Assembly (NCBI GenBank): GCA_947310385.1
Contig: OX371224.1
Coordinates: 193,062,980 to 193,126,979, forward strand
Direction of reading: 5' to 3'
Source of the DNA: Nephrotoma appendiculata
Lineage: Eukaryota; Arthropoda; Insecta; Diptera; Tipulidae
Length of the DNA stretch: 64,000 nucleotides
Position numbers and translations under genes: made by a program. Under the pieces are notes generated by a model. That model had not been told where the DNA came from. It saw only the letters and a list, made by a program, of their open reading frames with translations, and searched no databases. How positions within the stretch are numbered: position 1 is the first letter of the stretch; every line of letters starts with the position of its first letter. Below, piece after piece: positions 31,641 to 44,315 of this stretch.

Positions 31641-34124
31641 TTTGCCATTAGCGCAACACATGCCAGGCGTTTGTGTATTAGTTTGGATCGATTTTTTTCG
31701 TTAGATAACTTTTTTCTCAAATGTTGAATTAAAATTTTTTCAAAAGGGGGGGGGGGGGCGGCTGGGACCATACCCAAGCGAAAAGTGACATTATTTTTTC
31801 GCTCAGATGCACCGTTTTCGAGATATTTGCAATTTTTCGATTTTACGTGTATTTGTTGTTGTTTTACAAAGGGCGAGTTCATTTTAGGAGAAAAATCATA
31901 ACTCAAGAATGACTGAACCGATTTTGGATTTTAAAATCAAAAATCACAAAATTTTTAGTATGGAATAGGGATGTTTTTTAGGTTTTTAGATAGTCGAGAC
32001 AACGTTCCAGGCGAGTCGAGAGAATATCCCTCTATAGAAATCTAGGCGAATTTAGAATGTTACCGTTTGTATATAAATAGTACAACGATGGCGCAAAGTG
32101 ACATCATATGGGAAATTGATGCGCACTAGATTAAATGAGAAAGTGAATTGTGGAAAAAAATTGTAGTAATTAAAGAGAAAGAAACGCTGTAATGCGTTAA
32201 TTAAGTTAAAAAATATTGAAAAATTATTCAGGTGATGTTCTAAGAATTATATTGAAATTGGGTAAATGATAGTTATGGTGATCTGATACAGAAATATTAT
32301 ATTGTTAACCTACAAATTGATACGTATTCTCCAACAAGTAATACGTCCCGAGTTTGATAAGACAAATTCTTAATAATATATTGATAGTTCTATATGGCAA
32401 ACTTTATAGGCATTGCGATAATATAGATCTATTGTGCATTTCTGTTACTGTTTAACAAAATTAAAGCTTTTTTGCTTTTGATAAAATTTAAATCTTTGAT
32501 GGTCAATTATTATATTTCTGAGGTAATATTTCATAAGGTAGCAATGAACCAAGTTAGCTATGTTGCTTATTTCTAAGTGCCGTCTTGATCGATTCATGGA
32601 CCAAATTGTTTTCTTGGTCTTTTTTACTTTTCTGACTATTCCCGCATATCATTATTACATAATGGGCATACCGGCTTTCAACGAACCCACCATTTTCGTT
32701 TAATTTTTTGAAGTACTATATTTTCCCAGTTAAATAACGACCTTGCGTATAATCTCTCGTTTACATTCAGCAACCTAAATAATAATGATATTTAATGAGG
32801 TGGTGACTAATTACGTGAGGTATTAGAGGGGGGTATATAGTGTAAACCCAATGCAAAGACTAGGCCAAATTAAACATTCCCTTTTTTGTGCTGTTGTAAG
32901 CAGCAAACCTTTTGCAAGTGTTTATGAGACACGTCTTATTTATTTTGAACCTGCGTTTTATACATTTCGATTTATTTGTCAAAATATTTTTTGTCTGCGA
33001 ATAATTTGGGTTAAAATGTATTCCAAATTTCAATATTTGATTGGTGATGCGTCTAGCGCGATAAGAGATAAATATTTACTTATATGTATATTTCTATATT
33101 TTATCAGTAAAAAATACAAACGCATGGTTTATAGTTTTCGGAAATTCTCAAAGCGATACGCATGTTACGTACATAGTGGCGAGTGGCGTGTATTGAACTT
33201 GTAATCAAATAAATAATTTTTGTAAAGTTTAGTTTTGCTACTTTTAATATGACATTAAATATTTGTGTATGTGCAATATATTATATGTAGCTCAATCAGT
33301 GTAATGTGTCAGTGCCACAAAATAAATTAGTAATTATTATGTAAATTATTTTTTTTTTTATATTTTAATAACAAATTATCACAGTACACGCACATTTACG
33401 CATTTATTAATCTAAATATTTTGATTTACGGATATCTAAAAATAATTGCAATTTGTGACATACGCGCGCGGGGTACATTTTATGTAAAAAGTATTTATCA
33501 ACTTTATAGTGTTGTTACATGATGTTGTAATTGTTTCCACGAAACTGTGTTGTTTTTATTTCATAAAATCCTTGTTTTCATAATTTAGTTTTGTGGATTA
33601 TTCTAGTTCTGAGTAGTAGTGTAAAAATAAAATAGAGTAATAGAGTAAATAAATATATTGTGAACCAAACAACAATCCATTTCTGTACATTGACCTTAAC
33701 ATAATTACACATAAATCTTAATTATGTAATATTGACTGAAACGTCCAGCGTTTTAATTATCAGGTAAGTTTTAAAAAAATAGATCGTTTTGTGCTTAATA
33801 AAACTCTCGTCAAAATATTAATTTGAATACTTTAACAAGTTCCTTCCTGGCAATGTTTTTTTTGTATACTTTGAAGTTCAATTCTCGGCCACATTTCCAC
33901 TCATGATAGCTAATTGAGTGAAACAGACAAACGGGATAATTCCTTTCCTAATAATAACAAACAGTTTGTGTAATGACTAAGCCTTTACATTTTTGTTGTA
34001 GTAAGTGTTTTCTAAATTCTTTTAAGTACTCAAATGAAATTTTTGGAATTTTCGTCAATGTAAATTTACACAAATGATTGGAAATTTACACATTTTACTG
34101 AATTTTAAATTCAGTTTTTTCTTT
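31641..34124. other. No gene recognised; G13 tract
   Basis: A pure run of 13 G lies at 31746-31758. Around 31860-31960 the text resembles generic mobile-element flank, but I cannot assign it. A strong donor-like CAG|GTAAGT at 33762-33769 stands alone without a matching open frame. Open frames such as 32851-33204 have no family resemblance. Confidence 0.35.
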
Positions 34125-35040
34125 TTCTTTCTAACATGCGCTTTCCACCTGAGTTTAGAGTCTAGCGTCATGCCGAGGTACTTAGCATTATCAGAATATG
34201 GTATTTGTTGCGAATTCAGACTAATCGGAAAATATTCTAATTTCCTATTTGTAAAGTTGATGTGTGTTGATTTCGATTCGTTAGTGTTATTGTCCGTGTT
34301 TTTGTCCAGTTATTCACTATATTAATAGCAGTTTCATTGTGGACTCAACAATACTAACATCTCGGTGGTCATAACAGCTGTGTCATCAGCAAACGTTCCT
34401 ATTTTAGCTTCTTCTATGTTTAATATATAATACGGGTATAATACGCGGCCTAGACCACTGCCTTGTGGAACCTCTGACAATATTTTCTTTAGTTTTGAGT
34501 ATTCCTCTTCCTGCCTCACCCGGAAGTAACGGTCGTTGATGTAAGGCTTTAGCAAGTCAAAATGTTGTTTTGGCAAATCTCGTTGGAGCTTAAATTCTAG
34601 ACCACGCTGCCAAATCTTATCAAATGCTTGGGCTACGGCTAAGAATATTGCTGAACATACTTCCTTTATTTCAAGTCCCTCCTCAATTGTATCAGTAATC
34701 CTATACCTGTTCTATCGTTGAGTGCCTTTCTTGAAGCCCAAATTGATGTGGTGGTATAAGATTTCTGTTCTCTATAATTAGCTTTAATCTCTTGAGAAAC
34801 TGTTTTTCGAAAATCGTTATTGTTGTTGTTAACAAAGAAATACTGTCTCGCAACATAACATAGTTTAAAGATATAGAATTGATTATGTGCTGTAGTTTCC
34901 TTAGTGCTTTTTGTGGTAACGCTTTGATTATTTGCCCTGTTATCAAGTCTTATCCAGGGGCTTTTTCATCTTTGAGGTTTTTTACTTCTTGTAGTATATA
35001 CTTTTTAGTAATATTTCTTGCTGATCAGGACCTGTCGAAA
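34125..35040 (-). pseudogene. Jockey-type LINE reverse transcriptase remnant
   Basis: Collinear pieces of a non-LTR reverse transcriptase on the minus strand: LKDEKAPG (about 34975), FGLQERHSTIEQV (about 34710), AQAFDKIWQRGLEFKLQ (about 34615), EVPQGSGLG (about 34465) and the catalytic TFADDTAVM (about 34390). Then come KSTHINFTNRK and AKYLGMTLDSKLRW (about 34270-34140). Stops and shifts separate the pieces. Neither the 5' endonuclease part nor a tail was found. Confidence 0.82.
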
Positions 35041-35066
35041 ATATTCTCATTTGGTTTTACTAAATT

Positions 35067-37260
35067 TCATGAACTTCTACCTGCCAAAATAGCCACTTCA
35101 AAGATGAAATGTGGAGAACATACTACGAACGAATAGTTATTATTTTTCGTCAAATCATTTAGTTGTCGATAATCTACACAAGCGTTCATGCGGCAGTCTA
35201 TCGTTTCGACCATTACCCAGTAGTACAAATCAGCGCACAATGAGCGCATAAACAGCATATAATTAGAGCGCTCAATTTTTACTTCAAATTGATGCACCTA
35301 ATTCCATGCTTTTCGTATTTTTGCCGACTGAAAAATCGGTTTTGTTTCCCCTACGTTAACTTAACGGTTTAACTAGAAACAGTATTTTTTATTTTTATGT
35401 TTTATTGTATATACCAAGTGTACACACTCGCAGATACAACTACATATTTTTAATTTTGTTTACTCATTTTATGAGTTGTCCATGTATTCTCCATCTGAAA
35501 ACACTTGTAAAATAAACATCATACCATGTACAATGAATATTTTACACATCAACCAGAATCTACTTAAATATATATGTATTTAGGTAGATTCTGCATCAAC
35601 TTAGACCTCAAATGAAATCTCCAGACTGATAAAAATGAAATAGAAATTTTTCTAAATGAAATTGATAAACAAGAAATTAAGTGGGGGTAAATATGCAGTG
35701 TATCTGTATGTATTATAAAAGAAACCGAAGTAAATCTATTTGTTTTCTCACTTCGACGTGTGCAAATGGTTCAATCTCTTTCATACTGCCATCAACGTTT
35801 GTTTGCTGGGTACGGGTGAGCTTCGCGGACTGTTCGCTGACTCGTATGTCTTTGATCATTTAATCTTGTTATTTCTTCTTGTTACGTCAAAGACATTCTT
35901 CTAGGTGTTTGACGTCTCTGTTCCGGTATCAAATCATACCACTGTGGCTCTTTCTCTATTGGTCCACAGAAAATGCTTCATTTTTCTGCTCCTTAATACG
36001 ATCTGGTTTAGTTCTGTATAAGTTGTCCTATTCTCACCGGTTTTTTTAGTTCATTTTAGAATGGTCTCAACTATAAATTGGCGTCCAGTATTCTGCGTTG
36101 AAAACTTGTTTCCCGAATCCTTTTAACTACTTTCTTGTCTTTAATAAATGCACTCTTTAGTCTTCAGTCGATATTTGCAATTTCAACCCATTGGCTGGTT
36201 GTGTGTTTCCACTGATGAGATCCTTTCGAACAATCGTGTAAGTTGCTCGAGTGTCTTAATTAATTTCACAACTTTACCCATCCACATCACCCATTATTGT
36301 TAAACTGTCACCACTTCGTGCTAATCTGGAAATATGGATGGAGGTTGTGGGACAATCAGTTGTGTGAGCCTGCTTCTGCATCTTTGATCTGACTATGGCC
36401 GGTGTAGTCTCATTAATTAATACACAAGCAATGGTTTCAGCGAAAGTTGATTTCAGTGACAAAACCATAGCTCTAAGTGTATCTAGATCCCGAATGAGGT
36501 CCGTGAAAGCATCCTTATTAGCACTTTCAATTTAATAGGCTGATATTTGAATACTCTAAATGACCATTATCTCACTATATTTGTTACGATTAGTTCTGGA
36601 AATTATGTACAATGTCTCGGCTGCTCCACGTAAGAGCAACTGTTAATTCTGCAGCACGACTCACTTCATCCCGTGCATTTCTGTTGGCAGCCGTTTTAAA
36701 TTGAAATTTGAAAATCCCAAACGAAGTTGTTCCATCGCATGTAAGTGGCTTGAGATGATTCGAGTGTACCAGATCAATTTTTTGCTCAATCTCAAGAAAC
36801 TTCTCGATCTTTTCAATTGGCTGCTTGAGTTACTCCACACTCTTTCTCTAGCGATCCATGTGTTGTGTCTTGTTGACCAAATGTTTAATTCATTTGTTGT
36901 GTCAAATTTGGTTTCGATTAGTGCTGCAATTGTTTCATTTGTTGCGTCTTTTTACTTTGTTGAAGAAACTTTTGAGTTATATTGTTCGAGTTATGTTCAA
37001 AAGTATTAAATGGTTTGGGAACTACTTGCACCATCTCACGTTTATCATCTAGTTTTCCTCTTTTACCTCATCGAACTCATAACTATCAGAGTTTAACCAT
37101 TGCCGCTCCACAGCCTCAAGTAGTCGCAATATTAATTAATTTTTGTGACCAACCTGTCGGTAAATTACGCTGCCTAAATTGGAATTTTAATTCTTCAATT
37201 TTACCGCTGTTAAATTCGGATCGTTCGAACTACTTTGCACTTAAAATGCAACAATAATAA
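35067..37260 (-). pseudogene. Ty3/Gypsy-like LTR retroelement remnant
   Basis: On the minus strand, a short reverse-transcriptase start with CVDYRQLND lies at about 35170-35200. Upstream, near 36290-36170, is a decayed aspartic protease. Its active-site motif reads DTRA instead of DTGA, and stops fall on both sides. Further upstream (36468 to about 37260) lies Gln/Asn-rich, gag-like sequence with many stops. The order gag, protease, reverse transcriptase is that of a Ty3/Gypsy element. No long terminal repeats were recognised, and nothing here is functional. Confidence 0.6.
35557..35594. repeat. Short near-perfect hairpin
   Basis: AGAATCTACTTAAATA is followed by TATATG and then its near-exact complement TATTTAGGTAGATTCT. 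Confidence 0.7.
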
Positions 37261-37811
37261 TTTTCATCATTATTAATTATTATTCATTCACCTTCCACAA
37301 TTTGCAGTAAATCACAGAATTTATTTCACTTCAAACACCACTAATAATTTTTCGCACTGTTTTTGTTCACTTTTAAACTATCGCGTACCGAATCTCCTGA
37401 CTAACTCATTGTGTTATCGCACCCGTATTTATATACTGCACATACTCAGATTCTACACGAGCATTCGGTTCTGTTCTATCCTAACTTGTTATAGTCTGCT
37501 ATGGAACTACTTCTTGTGCTTACATTTAGATGTCACTATTTAATAATTATCATCTCTCGTTATTTCTTTCAAAATAAATTCGAAACATGCAGCGCCAAGA
37601 ATTACATACAGTCAGAACCGACAATATATTTTGCAGGGCCGAGTGCAAGGTTCAGTTGAGGTCCTATGAACAATTCAATGTACACAAAATAGCATTGGTA
37701 CCCTTTAGAGTAGTATCGAATTTAAATCTGCAAATAACGTAGTTCCCATAGAGCTACTCCAGATGTTATCATAATAAACTCAAACTAGGAAAATAAATAG
37801 AAGAAAATTAT

Positions 37812-38602
37812 ATTCCGCATGCGGAAATTTCCACCGATTTCAGGAAAACGCGTCCTTGGCCCCTATTCTTGAAATCGGTGGAAATTTCCTCATGCGGAAT
37901 ATAATTTGCTTTAAAATTCTTTATATTATTCGAAATCGTTAGGATTGGTCGTAGGGATACTGACAGGACACTGCTTTTTTGGGGAACATGCTATAAGTAT
38001 AGCTCCGGATGGTTTCAGCGGGAGTAAGGCTTGATTGGATCATGCGATATCACAATGGGCCATTATTGGCCTAAGTGTGCGATAGCAGCCACTCTAACCT
38101 AACCTAACCTGACCTACCCACTTGGAATTTTTCCCTTAGTATAGGGAAATAAATAATAGAAAACTTGCAAATTTGAGAAAATGATTAAAGTAGCGGGTGA
38201 AAAATTCGAATAGTATAAAAATTTTAAAGCAAATTATATTGCGAATTTGGAAATTTCCGCTGATTTCAAGAATAGGGCCCAGGGTATTCTTGAAATCGGT
38301 GGATATTTCCGTCTGCAGATTAGAATATGCTTTAATCTTCTTTACATTAATCGAATTTTTCGCCGGCTACTTTAATCGTTCATTCAAATTTGCTTGCAAG
38401 ATTTCTATTATTTATTTCACAACAAATCAAAAATCGGTTTATATTTTCGACTGGGTAAATCGATGCGGATTAATTCCCCCAAATAATAGAAAACTTGCAA
38501 ACAAATGAACGATTAAAGTAGTCGATGAAAAATTTGAATAATATAAAGAAGTTTAAAGCATATTATAATCCGCAGACGGAAATTTCCACCGATTTCAACA
38601 TA
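37812..38602. mobile_element. Cluster of CCTATTCTTGAAATCGGTGG MITEs
   Basis: This is the same family as 10662-11745. A solo right end lies at 37812-37845. A complete copy spans about 37859-38280, starting GCCCCTATTCTTGAAATCGG and ending with its inverse GATTTCAAGAATAGGGCC. A third copy spans about 38283-38602, from GGTATTCTTGAAATCGGTGG to the inverse CCACCGATTTCAA. The complete copy holds an extra stretch (about 37940-38110) that ends CTCTAACCTAACCTAACCTG. Adjacent ends leave a long palindrome around 37810-37910. Confidence 0.78.
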
Positions 38603-38664
38603 TTAATTCAACTTACATTTTGGAAAACATACTGTTTCGAATTCTACTCTACACACGTAAAATA

Positions 38665-38940
38665 CTCGGTGATCGAGTGCTTAAAGCATGGACCACAAAG
38701 TGTTACTAACCCAATGGTCGCGAGATCGAATCTTGTCAGGTCGGAGGTTCATAATACACATACATCGCCAGTCGTAAAATCAGTGAAGAGTGCAAGTCGA
38801 AAAGTAGTGAACATTAAAGTGAAAAATTATGAATGAACAGTTAAAGTAAACACGTTAAAAGTGAGGAGTTAGCGAGTGAAATAAGTGAATTGCTGTATAC
38901 AAATTAAAGGTTTTAGAAAATAAAGTTTATAACTCAAATC
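38665..38940 (+). ncRNA. Possible tRNA-derived SINE
   Basis: GATCGAGTGCTTAAAGC (38671-38687) resembles a polymerase III A box of a class II (Ser/Leu-type) tRNA. GAGATCGAATC (38722-38732) resembles a B box, at suitable spacing. The arms do not fold into an intact tRNA by eye, so a SINE head or tRNA pseudogene is more likely than a working tRNA. The 3' limit is set only where AT-rich sequence with TTTTAGAAAATAAAG begins. Confidence 0.4.
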
Positions 38941-38954
38941 TCTGCGTATTATAC

Positions 38955-39690
38955 AGGTTTGACCCGATTTATCGAATCTTTGATAAAACGATACCCGATT
39001 TGCCGCATCCTATTATACGAAAGAAAAGTATCCGATTTTACGAACGCTTACAAACTTGAAATTTTTTTGCGTAAATAGAACTGCAAAGTGTTAATCAATG
39101 AATATATTTAATCGAAATGATTAAACTTAAGTGCAGAAAAATATTAATGCGAGCGGCAATGGTAAATAGAACAAGCGATAGTGAGAACAAATAGGAGCAA
39201 TATTGAAAAAAATTAATATCAAGGATGCGATATTTTGTTTGCACGATTCTTATGATGAAATTTCGGAAATCAGTATTAAAAAGGCGAGGCGAGAAGTTCA
39301 GTTCATTGTTGATGGTAAACTAGTTCATGAGGAATGCGTTTCTTTGGCTTTTCTAAATAATTGGTTTGAACTTCTGGTGGCTGAAATTGAAGAAGAGCGG
39401 TATTGTTGCAATAACTTAACTGATCTCATAACCGAGGAACGTGAAAATCAGAATAATGATGAGGATGAATTAGCCCCTTCTAATACTTCGGCAGAAGAAC
39501 ATATGAATTTTCCGGTAGCCGTAGATACTAGTCGTTGATTCGTTACTGTACACAATCACCTATAAAAGCTTTAAGCAATTTGAACGATCTAATAACTTGG
39601 GCTGAAAATAATTATTTAAATTTAAGCGATATTCTAACTTTGTGGAAAATTAGAATGATAGCTTTAGAAAAAATAGTGGATACCTAATTA
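38955..39690 (+). pseudogene. Tigger/pogo transposase, C-terminal remnant
   Basis: The left end, CCCGATTTATCGAATC (about 38963), with repeats of the same theme to 39045, looks like pogo/Tigger ends. The coding piece from about 39203 begins INIKDAIFCLHDSYDEIS. This matches the end of the DDE domain in pogo-like transposases, where a region follows that the element uses to hold its fold together. Then comes an acidic stretch (DEDELAPS) and, in a second frame, ALSNLNDLITWAENNYLNL and RMIALEKIV up to a stop at 39685. The N-terminal DNA-binding and catalytic parts are missing. A similar inverted end at about 52010-52097 may be the other terminus. Confidence 0.55.
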
Positions 39691-39859
39691 TTGGGGTATC
39701 TTAATTGTACGCACTCGTTCGAGTGTTTATTTTAACCAAATGAAAATATCAGTATTTTTTAACTAAAATAAGTAATTTATATGGAATGAATTTTTGAACC
39801 AAAAATAGTTTTTAATTTTTTAGTTTTATTTTAATTAATTCTAAATTAATGATAGATAT

Positions 39860-39908
39860 TTCTTAGATATCGTCGCCTTAGAATTATTCTTATCTATGTC
39901 CAATTTTT
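39860..39908. repeat. Left arm of an inverted pair around the unclassified element
   Basis: TTAGAATTATTCTTATCTAT and its context match in inverted form 51949-51998, at about 40 of 50 positions. The pair brackets the unclassified transposase-like gene at 40004-45880, so it may be that element's terminal or subterminal repeat. Confidence 0.45.
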
Positions 39909-41281
39909 GGCTGTTGTATGGTTTTATTTTGTCTATATCCTTAAGATTCGTTTTTTTTGCCTAGTTAGCATAGTTATAGTGGAGTTTATTTTATAATTTG
40001 CAAATGGATACAAAGTAAGTTTTATAGTGTCAATAGATATTTTAAATGTGTTATAATTTTTAACATTTTAATCCTTTTTCAATAATTTGTTTGCAGTAAT
40101 TTAAATTATGGTGATTTTGAGGAAGCTAGGGAATCGGTAAAACTAGATTAAGTACCGTATTTTTTGACGATGTGTCAGTTTTTTTATGTATTATTACATA
40201 GTCAATTTTGTATAGTAAAATATTAGTACTACTATTTTTCTATTATTGTAGTGTGATTTCTGATGAAATTATTGTTGAAGTAATCGATCTCCAAGAAAAT
40301 GCGACAATCCCAATTGAAGAAGCAAATTATCAGTAAAAGGATTAGGTAGAGTGGTATGTCCTATACAAATTCATCGGGAAAACCAGCAAAAGCTAGAGGC
40401 ATAAAATTATGTTGCTGTCGGAACTCAATTAGCTGCGTTCACAGATGTATGAATTTTATATCACAAGACGATCGTACACAAATTCATAAAGATTTTTGGC
40501 GGTTGAATGATGGTAAAAAGAACCATTTTAATTCGAAATTTGTAATAAAAACGAAAAAATTGAGAACCAGAACTGTAGCTCCTCAAAGCAGAAGAGTTAA
40601 CAGTTTTCTATATTGTTCGAAATTGAGCCAAACAAATGAATTCAAGTTTGCCAGGAATTTTTTTTCAATACCCTAAATATAAATAAGGGTCGCATATATT
40701 ACTTTTTCAATCATAACAAAAACCCTGTTGTGCCTAAAACACCATTAAGGCGACATAGCACCTTCAAATTTTAAAAAAATCGAATTTTTTTATGATAGAA
40801 TATGTTAGAATGAATGTTTAAAACACGATTTTAATGAAATAAACATGAAAATCTCAAAAAAAAATTTTTTTATTTATTGCGAAGCGCGCCAAAGTCGTTT
40901 TTTTACGCGGTTATCTCGAAATGACAAACTTTAAACGCGGTTATCTCGAAATGACGTTTTTCAAGTTGGCGTGCAAGATTGAGAAAAAACTACTTATACA
41001 ATCGTTCTAAAATTTTAACACGTTGATCTACATATATTTCTGCTCAGAATGAACTACGGAAGGAAAAATCGGCTCTCAATTTTTTGAGTTACAACTAATT
41101 GGGCGATTTAATGTTGAATAAAACCCCGTTTTTTTTAATCAGACGTTTCTGAGAGTAGTTATGATGCACGCCGTGAATTTTCAGTGTTTTTGGAAGCCCC
41201 TTGTAGCAGACGACCTTGGGCTAAAAAAAATCTAAAAAATTGTTTTTGTACTTTCAGTTAAATAAAACGTCAATGGAAAGT

Positions 41282-44200
41282 TTCATTAAAAGATATCTAA
41301 CGGCTTTAAAACATAATATTCCATTTTTCATACCAAACTATAGATTTTATAGCAGGGACAGAATATCACAACGAATGGAAGGCGTTGGCATGTTAATTAA
41401 AAACACTATAAACCATTCTATTTTACCTGATCTAAACCTAAAATGTATTGAATCTCTAGGAATTTCTATTAATTTGACTGGAAATCTTAGTACTAATAAT
41501 TTGAAGATTTTTGTTTGCTTTTGTCCCTATTCACATGATGTAAACTTCCGTAATGATTTAATTAAAATAACTAACAGAAATGAATTTTTTCTAGCTGGTG
41601 GTGATTTTAACTGTCGACACCAAGAATGGTTTTGCCTTCGATTAAATAAGGGTGGACGGACATTACAACAGTTATCGGTTAATTCACAAGCATTTTCTGT
41701 AGTTGCTCCTACTTCACCAACATATTATAGTTCTAGAGGCACGCCAAGTACATTGGATCTGTTTATTAGCAATGTTCCGCAACACTTTTCCAGTATTCTT
41801 ACACTCAATGAGCTAAGTTCCGATCATTTACCAATAATTTCTACTTTTGATTTAACTTATACAGCAAATTTGTTGGAAAATAAAAAATATTCATATAGAA
41901 ATGCTAACTGGTTATTGTATCAACATACCATTGATTCGCAGTTGGCTAACGAAAATTTGACATCACATTTGATTTCAATTTCTGAAATTGATGTCAGTAT
42001 TGACAAATTTACTAAAATGCTAAGCTATGCTCGTGATGAAGCAATTCCATTAAAATCTATTTCCCACAATGATAATTTAATTTTGGACGATTTTACAAAA
42101 TGTTTAATACGGTTGCGTAACACACGAAAGCGTCAATGGCAAAGGTACAGATACCCATTTCTTAAAACTATTATAAGAAATTTGAATTTTTCCATCAAAT
42201 CTAATATTCTTAAGCTACTTAGACTGTGTGCCTGAGAGCGATTTTTTCGACTAAATTTCCGACTAAACTAAATTAATGAGTAGTTATGCTATTAGTCACC
42301 AGCTTGTATCATTTAGACTCTTGCTGAGGTTGCTTGACTATTTAGTTGTCATTTTCTGTTTTTGTTATTATTATTTTTTATCGTGTGCATACGTGTAAAA
42401 ATGTCTAAAAGGAAATATTTTCATTCCTAAATTTCGATTGTAATTTATAATCACATTCATGAATAATGCGATTTCCATATCCATATTTGTTTTATTTTTG
42501 ATATTTCCTTGATTTTAAATAATAACAAATTGGTGTTGTTGAAAACAATATGACATATGAAAAGTCATAATTTAGTTTAGTTTACAATTTAGTTTACAAT
42601 CGGAGGCACAGCATATTCAAAAGATACTAGTGCCACCTTTGAAAGAATGATATGAATCAGTCATTAATTTAGTTTAGTCGGCAATTTAGTCGAAAAAATC
42701 GCTCTCAGGCACACAGTCTTAATAATAAATAGAATACTAAATTAAAAATGCTTATTAAAGGCTCAAAACAATTTTGGAAAGTACCAACAAATCTGAAATC
42801 TAAACGATTAACAATTCCTCCTCTAAAAACTAACGATTCAAATAGTCTTATATTTGATGGAAAACAAAAATGTACCCTAATAAGCAATCGCGTTCAAAAA
42901 TGTTTTTCCCCTAATTCGTACAACTCAAACTTTGAAAATACTATCAAAAACAAAATTAACGATATTGACATGATTGAAGAATTTACGATAGATAGGGAAA
43001 TCACTTCTGGGGAAATTGTTGACATTATAAGCCATTGTAAGCCTTTTAAATCGCCAGGAACTGATAATATCGAAAATATTTTGTTAAAACATTTGCCAAA
43101 TGCTGCCTTTGAGTTTTTAAAAAATCTTTTTAACAAATGTTTAAAATTATCATATTTTCCTAGTCAATGGAAATCTGAGAAAGTTTTACCTATTTTAAAA
43201 CCAGGCAAATCGCCCCATCAGCCTGTTGTGTACGTTATCAAAATTTTTTGAATATTGCGTAAAAGATCGTATTAATGACTTAGTGGAAGATTCTAATGTG
43301 ATCATTGATGAGCAGTTTGGTTTTCGATATCGGCATTCTACAATTCAGCAGATTGATAGAATTATAAGGTTCATTATAAATAAAAGAACTAGTCGGCACT
43401 CTACCGGAATGGTATTAATTGACTTAAAAAGTGCTTTTGATACTGTTTGGACTGATGGCCTAATCTCTAAATTAATTATTTACAAATTTCCGGTTTACTT
43501 AATTAAAATTTGAAAATCTTATTTATCAGATAGGTTCTTCTATGTGCAAATTGGTGATCAATGCTCTGATTTTAATCTAATTACTTCTGGTGTGCCTTAG
43601 GGATCAATCCTTGGACCAATTTTATTTAATTTATTTATAAACGATATCCCAAAAAATAACAAATGCCAGTTAGCCCTATTCGCGGATGATACTGCTATTT
43701 ATTCTAGTGATGAACTTTCATCGGTGATTATTGCGAACTTAAATGAATATTTATATGAATTAGGCAGTTATTTTATACTATGGGAATTAAAGATTAATTA
43801 TTCTAAAAGCCAGTACATATACTTCACTAGGTGCAGAGCACCGAGGAAATTACCACAATGTAATTTAGTGCTTGATGGGAATTCAATAAACTGGGAGAGT
43901 TATGTGAAATACCTAGGGATTTATTTAGATTCAAAATTAACTTTTAAGAAACAAATTGATAGTGTCATTGATAAATGTAATAAATTGTTCTTAGCCTTAT
44001 ATCCAATCCTAAATAGAAATAGTGGCTTAAATTTGAATAGTAAGTTGTTAATTTACCAAGCTGTTGTCAGACCTATTATTATGTATGGGAGTCCTATTTG
44101 GTGGCAATCCGCAGATACGCATAAAAAAACTACAAGTTGTGCAAAACAAATTTTTAAAAACAATTCTCAAAGTACCTAAAAGATTTGGGACCTTGCTACT

Positions 44201-44315
44201 ACATAATATAACTAATATTAAACTTGTAACTGATTATGCGTTAGAATTGAACGCTAAATATTTAGAAAGAGTTATTAATCATGATAATTTACTTATTAGG
44301 AATTTAATCAACTAA
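41282..44315 (+). pseudogene. LINE endonuclease and reverse transcriptase, inactive
   Basis: Endonuclease part 41282-42220: LAGGDFNCRHQEW with the intact GDFN site, GTPSTLDLFIS and SSDHLPI. After the MITE, reverse transcriptase: GSKQFWKVPTNLKSK, FKSPGTDNI (about 43045), a frameshift at 43226-43251, EQFGFRYRHSTIQQ and LIDLKSAFDTVW (about 43420). The VPQG motif is broken by a TAG at 43598-43600 in place of the Gln codon. Then come LFADDTAIYSSD with the catalytic aspartates (about 43685), YVKYLGIYLDSKLTFKKQ, and a last shift near 44130 before the C-terminal FLKTILKVPKRFG. At least three disabling changes. Confidence 0.88.
42222..42718. mobile_element. 497-bp Tourist-like MITE in the LINE
   Basis: The inverted ends begin GACTGTGTGCCTGAGAGCGA and stay paired for about 60 bases, through TTTTTTCGACTAAATT. 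The 3-bp duplication TTA lies at 42219-42221 and 42719-42721. TTA/TAA duplications are typical of PIF/Harbinger-mobilised MITEs. The LINE frame resumes on the far side. No coding sequence. The high arm identity suggests it is among the younger inserts. Confidence 0.9.

Noticed and set aside
32851..33204. 117-codon plus-strand open frame
   Set aside because: Phe/Tyr/Ile-rich translation of AT-rich DNA, with no conserved motif and no neighbours of the same kind.
33762..33769. Isolated CAG|GTAAGT donor
   Set aside because: No open frame or acceptor could be tied to it, and such octamers occur by chance in 64 kb.
36701..37257. Overlapping hydrophobic plus-strand frames resembling membrane segments
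   Set aside because: They are antisense to decayed gag-like sequence of the Gypsy-type remnant. The hydrophobicity follows from the complementary composition.
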